From: Pyxidicoccus caerfyrddinensis
Lineage (GTDB): Bacteria > Myxococcota > Myxococcia > Myxococcales > Myxococcaceae
DNA length: 64,000 nucleotides
NCBI RefSeq assembly: GCF_010894405.1
Contig: NZ_JAAIYA010000034.1
Span: 1 to 64,000, forward strand
Reading direction: 5' to 3'
Positions 26,223-36,100 of this stretch are shown here, piece after piece. A program made the translations under genes and the position numbers. The notes under the pieces are model-generated. The model saw only the letters and a program-made list of their open reading frames with translations, was not told the DNA's origin and did no database searches. Positions within the stretch are counted from its first letter, which is position 1. Every line of letters begins with the position of its first letter.

Positions 26223-26623
26223 GTGCAGCTCCGGGTGTGCCGCGAGCGCCTTCGCGTTCGTGGCGGGGTACGGGAAGGCACATGAGCAAGGGCAGGGCCA
26301 GGACGCGTGGCGGGGCAGACCCGCTCGGAAATCAGCGACTTGGAGTCGTCGAGCCGCTCCTGGACGTGACGCCAGGTGGCGGAACGTGCCGTTCCTGGCA
26401 CGCGCGCCGAGCTCTCCAGCGGACGCGCATGTCAGGGCCCTTCTTCGGCCGATGAGGCTCCTCGGAGGACAGGCTGGCACTCACGCCAGTCGAGGGGATA
26501 CCAGGGAACACCGGGTTCCAGGCCCACTCACTCCAGCGGCGTCGGCAGGCTGATACATCGTGCGACGGCTCGCACGGATACCATAGGGGGCAACCGGGAA
26601 CGGCTGTGCGATGATTCTCTCGG
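26223..26623. other. Divergent intergenic region (401 bp)
   Basis: It separates the three-repeat lipoprotein from the histidine kinase. Open frames exist on both strands, but none has a start signal or family motif. Both promoters should lie here; none could be assigned. Confidence 0.4.
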
Positions 26624-27994
26624 ATGAGGACCGTCACACGACAATGGCTTCAGAGGCTCGGTGGTTTCGCTTCCGCTGGAGGTGGGGGCGCTCCCAGCCG
26701 CCTCGACGCCATTCGCGCCGGGTACGTGTTCTGCGGAGTTCTTTGTATCGCCTGTGTCGTCATGGACTGGGCCATCCTGGGCCAGGTGACCCTCACCACG
26801 CTGCCAGCCCGGTGCGTCTGGGGTGGCACGATGGTCCTGCTCGGGCTGCTCAGCCGGACCCCGCTGGATGAGCATTCCTGGCACGCGACCCTCGTCGCGG
26901 TGGTGACGGCGTTCTGCTTCCCGGTGATTGTCCTCCAGACCGGGGGCTCGCAGAGCCCGCTCTTCTTCTGGAACATGGCCATCCCGCTGTGTTTCATGGC
27001 GATTGCGCATGGGGACCTGCGCGCGGTCGTTGTCAGCACCGTCCTCAACGCGGTCGGCGTCATGGTCATCGTCGGACGCGGCGGCGTCGGCGTGGGCGAG
27101 GCCGCGCTCTGGGGCGGAATGAGCGTGGTTGCCGGCCTCATCGGGATGTACGGCACCTACGCGCACCACCGGGTCCTCCAGGAAAAGCTGCGCCACGAGC
27201 GGGAGCGCGCGGAGACCCTGCGGCAGCTCGCCGAGAGCGAGCGGCGCCGAGGCCGTTTCGAGCGGCTCGCGCTGGTCGGTCAGCTCGCTGCGGGCGTGGC
27301 GCATGAAATCAACAACCCGCTCACCTTCGTGAGCTCGAACCTGCGCCATCTGGAGGAGCTGCGAGCGCGTGGCGAGGCGTGTGACCCTCAGGAGCTCGCG
27401 GAGATTCATGACGAGACGCTCGAAGGGGTGCGGCGCATCCATCAGATCGTCAAGGACTTGAAGTCCTTCGCGCGCGATGACTCGAGCGATGGCGACACCA
27501 GCTCCGCCGCCGAGGTCGTCGCGGAAGCGCTCCGGCTCGGGAGGTCGAAGCTGCACGGAGGCGTGCGCGTCATCGACGAGGTTCCCTCCCAGCTCTCGCT
27601 CGTGCGGCTCGGAAAGGGCCGCTTCGTGCAGGTGGTGCTGAACCTGCTGACGAACGCGGTGGACGCGACGGCCGCCACGAAAGCCCCCAACGGGCCGGAG
27701 ATCCGCATCGGTGCGAAGGAGCAGCAGGAAACGGTCGTTCTCTACGTGGAGGACAACGGGCCGGGAATCTCCGGGCCCGTGCTGGAGCGCATGTTCGACC
27801 CCTTCTTCACGACCAAGCCCCCCGGAGAGGGGACCGGGCTGGGTCTGGCGCTCTGCCGCGAGTACGTCGAGCGGGTAGGAGGAACCATCACCGCCGAGAA
27901 CAGGGAGAGCGGTGGCGCCCGGTTCATCGTCACGCTGCCGATGGAACGCCCGGCCCGCCTGGACTCATCGCAGGGCCCTGGCGCCGCGGCCTGA
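26624..27994 (+). CDS. Membrane histidine kinase (NtrB-like core)
   Basis: 456 residues. Five or six hydrophobic helices at about 32-185 form a membrane sensor unit. A coiled linker (LQEKLRHERERAETLRQL) follows, then a complete kinase core: H-box AAGVAHEINNPLTF, N-box LNLLTNAVDA, G1 VEDNGPGI, F-box FDPFFTTK and G2 GEGTGLGLAL. All catalytic boxes are intact, so it should autophosphorylate. No response regulator is adjacent (an orphan kinase, common in myxobacteria). The signal is unknown; the polytopic N-terminus suggests a membrane-associated cue. Confidence 0.85.
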   Translation: MRTVTRQWLQRLGGFASAGGGGAPSRLDAIRAGYVFCGVLCIACVVMDWAILGQVTLTTLPARCVWGGTMVLLGLLSRTPLDEHSWHATLVAVVTAFCFPVIVLQTGGSQSPLFFWNMAIPLCFMAIAHGDLRAVVVSTVLNAVGVMVIVGRGGVGVGEAALWGGMSVVAGLIGMYGTYAHHRVLQEKLRHERERAETLRQLAESERRRGRFERLALVGQLAAGVAHEINNPLTFVSSNLRHLEELRARGEACDPQELAEIHDETLEGVRRIHQIVKDLKSFARDDSSDGDTSSAAEVVAEALRLGRSKLHGGVRVIDEVPSQLSLVRLGKGRFVQVVLNLLTNAVDATAATKAPNGPEIRIGAKEQQETVVLYVEDNGPGISGPVLERMFDPFFTTKPPGEGTGLGLALCREYVERVGGTITAENRESGGARFIVTLPMERPARLDSSQGPGAAA

Positions 27995-28057
27995 GCACGT
28001 CCCCCGTCGCCAGCGGGCGCAGCCGGGGATGCGGCCCGTGAGCGTCAGTGGAGGTGA

Positions 28058-29308
28058 CTACTCGGGGGCGCCTTGCTCGATCCACGTGGAAATCAAATCG
28101 ATCTCCTCGTCGGGAATGGGCGGAAGGCCCAGGGGCATGCCCAGCACCTCCGGATGGGAGTGACCTTCCAGCTCGGCCTGGCGGGCGAGCAGGCTGGCCA
28201 CCAACCGGGGCGTGCCATCTTCCAGCCGATCCGGGAGCCCGCGGAACCGTCCGTCCCGCTTGATGCCACGGAGGATGCCGGCCCGCGTGGCCAGGTCGAG
28301 CGAGACGCCGTCGTAGCCGAACCCGCCGGTGTTGCCCGGTCCCTGATCCCCGGGACGCCTCATGTCGGAATGGCAGTGGAAGCAGAGGTGGCGCGAGAGC
28401 TTTTGCGCGACCTCCGGGTAGTGCACCTCGCGCTCGAGCAGGCGGGGCCTGTACTGCGGGTGCGGCCTGGCTGCCACCTCCGGCAGGGGCTCGCGCAGGA
28501 AGGTCGCCAGGTCCTCGACCTCCTTCGCGGTGAACGCGAAGGTGGGCATCTCGGTATCGGGGAGGACGCGCTGTGGATCGCCCAGCCAGCTTCGCAGCTG
28601 CGCGAGCGACATTCGTTCGCGCACATGACGCAGGTCCGGGGCCCGCCTCCGGGCCGAGGGGCCGTGGAACTCCGGCGCGCCGTAGCGCAGGGATGCGAGC
28701 GGAGCGTCCCCACGGTAGTGACAGCTGGCGCACTGGCTCTTCTCGTACAGCGCCCGGCCCGCCGCCGCGTCACCTCGGGCGGGTTCTCCGGACTCCTCCT
28801 CGGTCACCGCGAAGAAGTCCGCGATGAGCTCGGCGTCCCTCGGGCCCACCCTCATCCTGGGCATGGTGGCGCCGTAGAGCGGTCTCACCACGTGCGGCGC
28901 CTGGAGCCAGGTGGTGAGCCAGCTGCGCTTGACCCGTTGGCCCAGCGAGCCGAGGTCCGGGGTTCGCACCAGGTGCGTGAGATGCTCCTTCCACCGCTGG
29001 ACGTCCGCCTCTTTGTACCAGAGGTCGAGTCGACCGGCGGTGATGGCCTGGTGGCACGTCACGCAGTTCTCGTTCAGCCGCGCCGATGCCGGCTCGAGGC
29101 CGGGCACCACGTGACACCGATTGCACTGGAAGTGCTCCACGGCGTCCCGCGGGCTCTCCAGCGAGCGTTTCGTGGGGGCAAGGACCCGCGTCGGTAAGCG
29201 CAGCGCCAGCACGTCGGCGTCACGGACCAGCACGAAGACGCCGACCGCCGTGGCCACCAGGAGCGCGGCACCGGCCACATAGTCGAGCGGGAGGGAGCGC
29301 CGGGCCAC
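28058..29308 (-). CDS. Membrane-anchored tetraheme cytochrome c
   Basis: 416 residues. An uncleaved N-terminal helix (about 10-28) anchors it to the inner membrane facing the periplasm. Four heme-binding C-x-x-C-H motifs occur at residues 62-66 (CNRCH), 82-86 (CVTCH), 193-197 (CASCH) and 309-313 (CFHCH). The first two are close and resemble a di-heme unit; the others look like separate cytochrome c domains with distal Met candidates (MPRM, EMPTF). It carries electrons in an unassigned chain. It begins 9 bases after the upstream membrane-protein gene, so the two probably form an operon. Confidence 0.8.
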   Translation of the reverse strand: MARRSLPLDYVAGAALLVATAVGVFVLVRDADVLALRLPTRVLAPTKRSLESPRDAVEHFQCNRCHVVPGLEPASARLNENCVTCHQAITAGRLDLWYKEADVQRWKEHLTHLVRTPDLGSLGQRVKRSWLTTWLQAPHVVRPLYGATMPRMRVGPRDAELIADFFAVTEEESGEPARGDAAAGRALYEKSQCASCHYRGDAPLASLRYGAPEFHGPSARRRAPDLRHVRERMSLAQLRSWLGDPQRVLPDTEMPTFAFTAKEVEDLATFLREPLPEVAARPHPQYRPRLLEREVHYPEVAQKLSRHLCFHCHSDMRRPGDQGPGNTGGFGYDGVSLDLATRAGILRGIKRDGRFRGLPDRLEDGTPRLVASLLARQAELEGHSHPEVLGMPLGLPPIPDEEIDLISTWIEQGAPE

Positions 29309-29317
29309 GAAGGATGC

Positions 29318-29890
29318 TCAGTAATCGGACCCGGTGAAGAAGCTCGTCCCGGTCCGGCAGAGCCGCGGGATGATGTAGAGCTCACGGGCAATCCACAACC
29401 CCACCACCAGCAGGGCTGACGTGAGAACCATGCTCACGACATTCCTCCGCCCCGTATCGCCAAACAGCCGCCTGCCCGGGCTGTGGAAGAATGCGGCGTG
29501 GAGGCTGAAGAGCACCGCGGGAAAGGCCACCAGCGACAACACCGTGGAGAGGCTCGGCGAGCAGCTGGCCAGGTCATCCGCGTTGAGATTGAGGAGCGGC
29601 CCGGCTGCCGAGACCAGCACCAGCAGGAAGAGCGCGGCTCCGACGAGAAGGAAGAAGACCCGGCGGAACCCTGACGGCTCGGGCTGTCCCATGGCAGCCG
29701 GGCCCAGGACGTTGAACAGGACCACACGGTTCAGGAACACCGCCCCAGCGGTCCAGAGGAACAGGTCGGCCCAGAAGAAGTGGCTGAAGTCCCTGGCGCT
29801 GACGTCCATCGAGTTGATGCAGGCGAAGGCACCCAACGGCCAGAGGGCCAAGACGCAGAGGACGCTGGGGACGAGCGCGCGGGGAAGCAT
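29318..29890 (-). CDS. Four-helix membrane protein, cytochrome partner
   Basis: 190 residues with a cleavable-looking or anchoring N-terminal helix (VLCVLALWPLGAFAC) and further hydrophobic helices near 40-60, 80-97, 115-130 and 155-170. No catalytic motif or known family was seen. It is transcribed just ahead of the tetraheme cytochrome with a 9-base gap, so it may anchor or assemble the same redox unit. The spacing and shared strand are observed; the partnership is inferred. Confidence 0.65.
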   Translation of the reverse strand: MLPRALVPSVLCVLALWPLGAFACINSMDVSARDFSHFFWADLFLWTAGAVFLNRVVLFNVLGPAAMGQPEPSGFRRVFFLLVGAALFLLVLVSAAGPLLNLNADDLASCSPSLSTVLSLVAFPAVLFSLHAAFFHSPGRRLFGDTGRRNVVSMVLTSALLVVGLWIARELYIIPRLCRTGTSFFTGSDY

Positions 29891-30154
29891 CCGCCAAGGC
29901 TAGCAGACGCTTCACCTGGAGTGCGAGTGAGCTCCAGGCTCCGGGGCTTGAGTCGCCGAGACGGCTGATACAGCCAGGTGCGCCTGTTTGGCGTGCCGCT
30001 CGGTAACCGGACAAGCGAGCCCCGGGTCGTTAGGAGTCTCTGAACAACAGCCAATGTGTGTTCGGGGTCGGCTGGCCGAAAGGCGTGTCGCCCCGAACCC
30101 AGCCCCCTTGGCAGCGCACGTCGTTCCCGACCCACCGAGAAGACTTGAGGGCGA

Positions 30155-33100
30155 ATGTCGCATCCCGTTGAGTCGCAGTCCCACCACGCCACGGGCCTGG
30201 AGTCGAGCTGCGGGCCCCTCTCGTACAACCAGCAGGCACTGTGGTTCGCCTCCAAGCTGGACCCCATCGCGTACAACCTCGCGTACGGGTTTCGACTCAG
30301 GGGCGCGTTGGACCCGGAGCTGCTGAAGCGCGCGCTGTCGCTCCTCGTGGCGCGGCACCCCGTGCTTCGCACGACGTTCTCCGAGACGGAGCACGCGCCG
30401 CACCGGGTCCTCCACGACCGGATGGACTTCGAGTTCCAGCACGTCGAGGCGGCGCACCTCGACGAGGCCGCCATGCTCCAGCGCCTGTATTCCGACGCGG
30501 CCCGCCCCTACGACCTCCAGCACGGGCCGGTGCTCCGCAGCGCGCTCTACGCTCGCGGCCCGGGTGAGCACGTGCTGCTGCTGGCCTGCCACCACCTCTC
30601 GCTCGATGGCGGCTCGCTGGGCCTGCTGCTCCAGGACCTCCAGCGCAGCTACAGCGCCGTCGCCAGCGGTCGCGAGGCCGACCTCGGGCCCCCGCCCACT
30701 CGTGAGTATGACGAGTTCGTCCAATGGCAATCGCAGTGGCTGGCCAGCGCCGAAGGTGCACGGGCGCGCACCTGGTGGCGCGAGCAGCTCGCGGGCTGCA
30801 CGCCGGTGCTGAACCTGCCAACGGACCGCCCCCGGCTGGCCCGGCAGAGCTTCCGTCAACACACCCATGTGACGACGTTGGCCGAGCCCCTGGCCCAGTC
30901 GCTCGCGGCGCTGGCGAAGGGGGAGGGCACCAGCCTCTATGCGCTGCTGCTCGCGGCCTTCCAGGCCCTGCTCCACCGGCACAGCGGACAGGAGGACCTG
31001 CTGGTGGGAGTCCCTTCCTCGGGGCGCAGCGAGGAGTGGCACTCCCGGGTGGTGGGGTATCTCGTCAACACGCTCGCCGTGCGCTCCCGGGCTCCGGCGG
31101 ACGTGTCCTTCCGCTCGTTCTACAAGGACACCGCGCGCACGCTGCGCGAGGCCCTGGCCCACGGCAACTACCCGCTCCCCAAGGTGATTGAAGAGCTGAA
31201 GCCGCCGCGCGACGCGGGCCGCTCTCCGCTCGTGCAGGCGACGTTCACCCAGATGCCGCGCCTCCGGCTCGACGCGTCCGCGGAGCCGACCCCGTTCGAG
31301 GTCGACCGGCTCACCGCCTCCAACGTCGGACTCGCTGGCGACCTTTCGGTCCACGTCCATGCCACGCGCGACTCCGGGACGCAGTTCCTCTGGGCGGTGA
31401 ATGCCGATGTCTTCGAGCCGGCCACCGTGGAGCGCCTCGCCGCGCGCTACGTCACGCTGCTGGAGTCCCTCCTCACCGGGCTCGACCAGCCTCTCGCCGC
31501 GCTGCGCCTGCTTCCGCGAGAGGAGGAGCACCAACTCGTCGTGGAGTGGAACGCGACCGCGACGGACGTCGAGTCGGAGGTCTGTCTCCACGAAATGTTC
31601 TCCCGGCAGGTGGAGCGGACGCCGGATGCCGTCGCGCTCCTGTTCGAGAACGAGGCGCTGACGTACCGGGAGCTGGACGCGCGCGCCAACCACGTCGCGC
31701 ATCGCCTGCGTCGGCTCGGAGTGGGGCCCGAGGTCCGCGTGGGCCTGTGCGTGGAGCGCTCGCCGGAGCTGATTGTCGGGCTCCTCGGCGTCTTGAAAGC
31801 GGGGGGCGCGTACGTTCCGCTCGACCCGGCCTATCCCTCCGAGCGCCTCGCCTTCATGGTGGCGGACGCGCGGCTCACGGCCCTCGTGACGCAGCGTTCG
31901 CTCGCGGAGCGGCTGCCCGTGAGCGACGCCGCGCGGCTCTTCATCGGCGCGGGCGGGGAGGACCTGACGGGCCCCTGCGACGCGCCCGACAGCGGCGTGG
32001 GCCCTGGCAACGCGGCCTACGTCATCTACACGTCGGGTTCGACGGGCCGGCCCAAGGGCGTCACCGTCGAGCACCGCTCGGTCAGCAACCTGCTCGCGAC
32101 GCAGCCCCGGGTGCTTCCCCTCGGCCCGGGGGACACCATGCTCCAGTTCGCCTCGGTGAGCTTCGACATGGCGGTGCAGGAGATCTTCTCCCCGCTCGTC
32201 TCGGGGGCTGCCCTCTGCCTCGCGCGGCGGGAGTCGCTCGTGCCCGGGCCGGAGCTCGCGAGCCTCCTGCGAGAGCGGCGCATCTCCGCGGCCGTCCTCT
32301 CTCCGTCCGCGCTCGCGGCGCTGCCCTCGGGGGAATACCCGGCCCTGAAGTCCATCATGGTGGGCGGCGAGGCCAGCCCGGAGTCCCTCGTGGCGCGCTG
32401 GAGCGCGGGCCGTCGCTACTTCAACGGCTATGGGCCCACCGAAGCCACCATCTACGCCACCTACGCGCTGTGCACCGCGGGCGCGCCGGTGACGCTGGGC
32501 CGGCCCGTCGGCAACGTGCGGGTGTACCTGCTGGACGCACGGCTCCAGCCGGTGCCGCGCGGCGTGGCGGGCGAGCTGTACATCGGCGGCGACGGAGTCG
32601 CGCGCGGCTATCTGGGCCGCCCCGAGCTCACCGCCGAGCGCTTCATCCCGGACTGCTTCAGCGGCACGTTTGGGAGCCGCCTCTACCGGACCGGCGACCT
32701 CGCGCGCCATCTACCCGACGGACGGCTCGAGTTCCTCGGGCGGGTGGACCATCAGGTGAAGCTTCGCGGCTTCCGCATCGAGCTCGGAGAGATTGAGTCC
32801 GGGCTGCGCGCGCACCCGGACGTGCGTGACGTGGCGGTGCTCGCCCGGGAGGAGCCCTCCGGTGGGAAGTTCCTCGTGGCCTACACGGTGGCGCACGAGG
32901 GGCGCGAGCCGGAGGAGGCCGCGCTGCGAGCCTTCCTCAAGCAGTCCCTGCCCGAGTACATGGTGCCCTCCGCCTTCGTCGCGTGCGAGCGCCTGCCGCT
33001 GACGTCCAACGGCAAGGTGGACCGCGCGGCGCTGCTCGCGATCCCCGTCCAGCGGACGCGCGCTCCCCGCTCGCGGCCGCCCACCACCGAGGCCGAGCGC

Positions 33101-36100
33101 ATCCTCGCGCGCATCTGGCAGGAGGTCCTCCAGCTCGAGCGGGTCGGTGCGACGGAGAGCTTCTTCGACCTCGGTGGACACTCGCTGCTGTTGACGCAGG
33201 TGCGCGCCCGGGTGGGGCAGGCCTTCGGTCGCGAGCCCTCCATGGTGGAGCTGTTCGAGCACGTCACCGTCGAGTCCCTCGCGGCGCATCTCTCCGCCGC
33301 GCCCGCGCCGGAGCTCCCGCGCCGCACGGTCCTGCCCCAGACGGAAGGGGAACACGCGGTGGCCATCATCGGCCTGGCCGGGCAGTTCCCGGGGGCGAAG
33401 GACCTGGAGCAGTTCTGGCGCAACCTCGCAGGGGGCGTGGAGTCCATCTCGCAACTGAGTGACGACGCACTGGCCGAGGCCGGTGTCCCCGCTGCGCTGT
33501 CGGGCCGCTCGGGGTATGTGCGGGCCAAGGGCGTGTTCGAAGGCGCGGACCTGTTCGACGCGGACTTCTTCGGCGTCAACCCGCGCGAGGCGAGCCAGAT
33601 GGACCCGCAGCAGCGGCGCTTCCTCGAGTGCGCGTGGGAGGCCCTGGAGGACGCGGGCTATCCGCCCCAGACGCACGACGCCTCCGTCGGCGTCTTCGCC
33701 ACCTCCAGCGCGACGAGCTATCAGCCGCTCCCGGTCTCCTCGGAGCCCGCGGATGCCTACCAGCTCAAGCTGGGCCTGGAGAGCGACTTCCTGGCGACCC
33801 GCGTCTCCTACAAGCTGGACCTGCGCGGGCCGGGCATGACGGTGCGTACGGGCTGCTCGGGCTCGCTCGTGGCGGTGCACCTCGCGTGCAAGAGCGTGCT
33901 CTCCGGCGAGTGCGACCTGGCGCTGGCGGGTGGCGTGTCCATCTCGGTGCCGCTGGTGGGAGGGTATGTCTACCAGCCGGGGATGATCCTCTCGCCCGAC
34001 GGCCACTGCCGCGCCTTCGACGCACGGGCCGGGGGAACGGTGCGAGGCAACGGCGTGGGCGCTGTCGTGCTCAAGCGGCTCGACAGGGCCCTGGCCGATG
34101 GGGACACCGTCCACGCGGTGATTCGCGGCACTGCCCTCAACAACGACGGCGCGGGCAAGCTCGGCTACACCGCGCCGAGCATCACCGGACAGGCCGAAGT
34201 CATCCGCCGGGCGCACGACGCGGCCGGCGTCCTGCCCCACGAAGTCTCGTTCGTGGAGACCCATGGCACGGGCACGCCGCTCGGCGACCCCGTCGAGGTC
34301 GCCGCACTGGCGAGGGCCTTCCAGCGTGGCACCGGTCTCCAGGGCGCCTGCGCGCTGGGCGCCACCAAGCCCAACATCGGCCACCTGGACTCGGCGGCGG
34401 GAATCGCCGGGCTCATCAAGACGGTGCTCTGCCTGCGCCACCGCCAGCTCCCGCCCGTCGTGCACTTCGATCAGCCGAATCCCGCGCTCGGGCTGGACGG
34501 GACGCCCTTCTCCGTCAACGCGCGGCTGTCGGACTGGACTCCGCCCGACGGCCTGCCGCGCATCGCCGGGGTGAGCTCCTTCGGCATCGGCGGCACCAAT
34601 GCCCACGTGGTGGTGGCCGAGGCCCCGGCCATTCCCACCGTGCAGGAGACGGAAGGCTGGCGTGTGCTGCCCCTGTCCGCGCGCACCCCCGCGGCGCTGG
34701 CTGCGACGGCGAAGCGCCTGGGGGAGGCCCTGGCCTCGCGGTCGGACGTGCCGCTGTCCGACGTGGCCCACACGCTTCAACAGGGGAGGACCGCCTTCGA
34801 GCAGCGCACGGCGCTCGTCTGCCGGGACATGCCGGGTGCGGTGCGGGGCCTGGAGCGGCTGACGCGTGAGCTCGCGGAAGGTGAGCGCTCCTCGAGCATG
34901 GCCCGGGACCGCGAGGTGGTGTTCATGTTTCCCGGTCAGGGCGCGCAGTACTCCGGCATGGCGCGCGGGCTCTACGCCGCGCACACCGTCTTCCGTTCCG
35001 AGGTGGACCGGTGCGCCGAGCTTCTCCTGCCACACCTGGGCCAGGACGTGCGCGAGCTGCTCCTCCTGGAGGACGCCTCCGACGAGCGCATCCACCAGAC
35101 GGCGCTGGCGCAGCCCTGCCTCTTCGTCATCGAGTACGCGCTGGCCCGCCTCTGGATGTCCCTGGGCGTGATTCCGAAGGCGATGGTGGGCCACAGCCTC
35201 GGCGAGTACGTGGCCGCGTGCCTTGCCGGTGTGTTCTCACTGGAGGACGCGCTGGGGCTCGTCTGCGCCCGGGGCCGGCTGATGCAGGCCGCTCCCGTCG
35301 GAGCCATGCTCGCCGTCGGGCTGGACGCCGACGCCCTGCGCCCGCTGCTCGACGAGCACCTCTCCGTCGCGGTGTACAACGCGCCCGCGCAGACGGTGGT
35401 GGCCGGTTCGGTGGAAGCCATCTCCGGGTTGCAGCAGCGGCTGGAAGCGCGCGGCACTGTATGCAGGCGCCTGCGGACCTCTCACGCCTACCACTCGCCG
35501 ATGATGGAGTCGGCGCTGGAGCCGTTCGACGAGCAGGTGCGGCGCATCCCGCTCGCGGCACCGAGCATTCCCATTGTCTCGAACGTCACGGGGACGTGGA
35601 TGACGGCCGCGCGGGCGATGGACCCGGACTCCTGGGTCCAGCATCTGCGCCAGCCGGTGCGCTTCACCCAGGGACTGACGTGTCTGCTGGAGGGAGCGGA
35701 GCGGCTGCCTGTGGAGGTGGGCCCGGGCCAGTCCCTGGGCGGACTCGTCCGCCAGTGCCCGGGGTTTGGCGCGGCCCATGCCGTGCTCTCGTCGCTTCCT
35801 CGCCCGAGCACGGGGGCCGACGACGCGGAGTTCTTCCTGTCCCAGGTGGGCGAGGCCTGGAGCCGTGGGGCGACGGTCGACTGGCGGGAGCTGACGCCGG
35901 GCGAGCGGGGCCGGCGCGTCTCCCTGCCGACGTACCCGTTCGAGCGGCGACGCTACTGGGCCGAGCAGGTGGGGACGCACGCCGTCCCTTCGCGGGTGCC
36001 CACCCGCCAGCAAGTCGAGGAGCCCGAGCCCGTCCTTCCGGCGACCGCGAGTGCTCCGCTCACGGAAGCAGACCCCACCCACGAAGCCCTGACGCGCATC

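Noticed and set aside
29912..32710. 932-codon minus-strand frame over the NRPS start
   Set aside because: Antisense to the condensation and adenylation domains, which are unmistakable on the plus strand.
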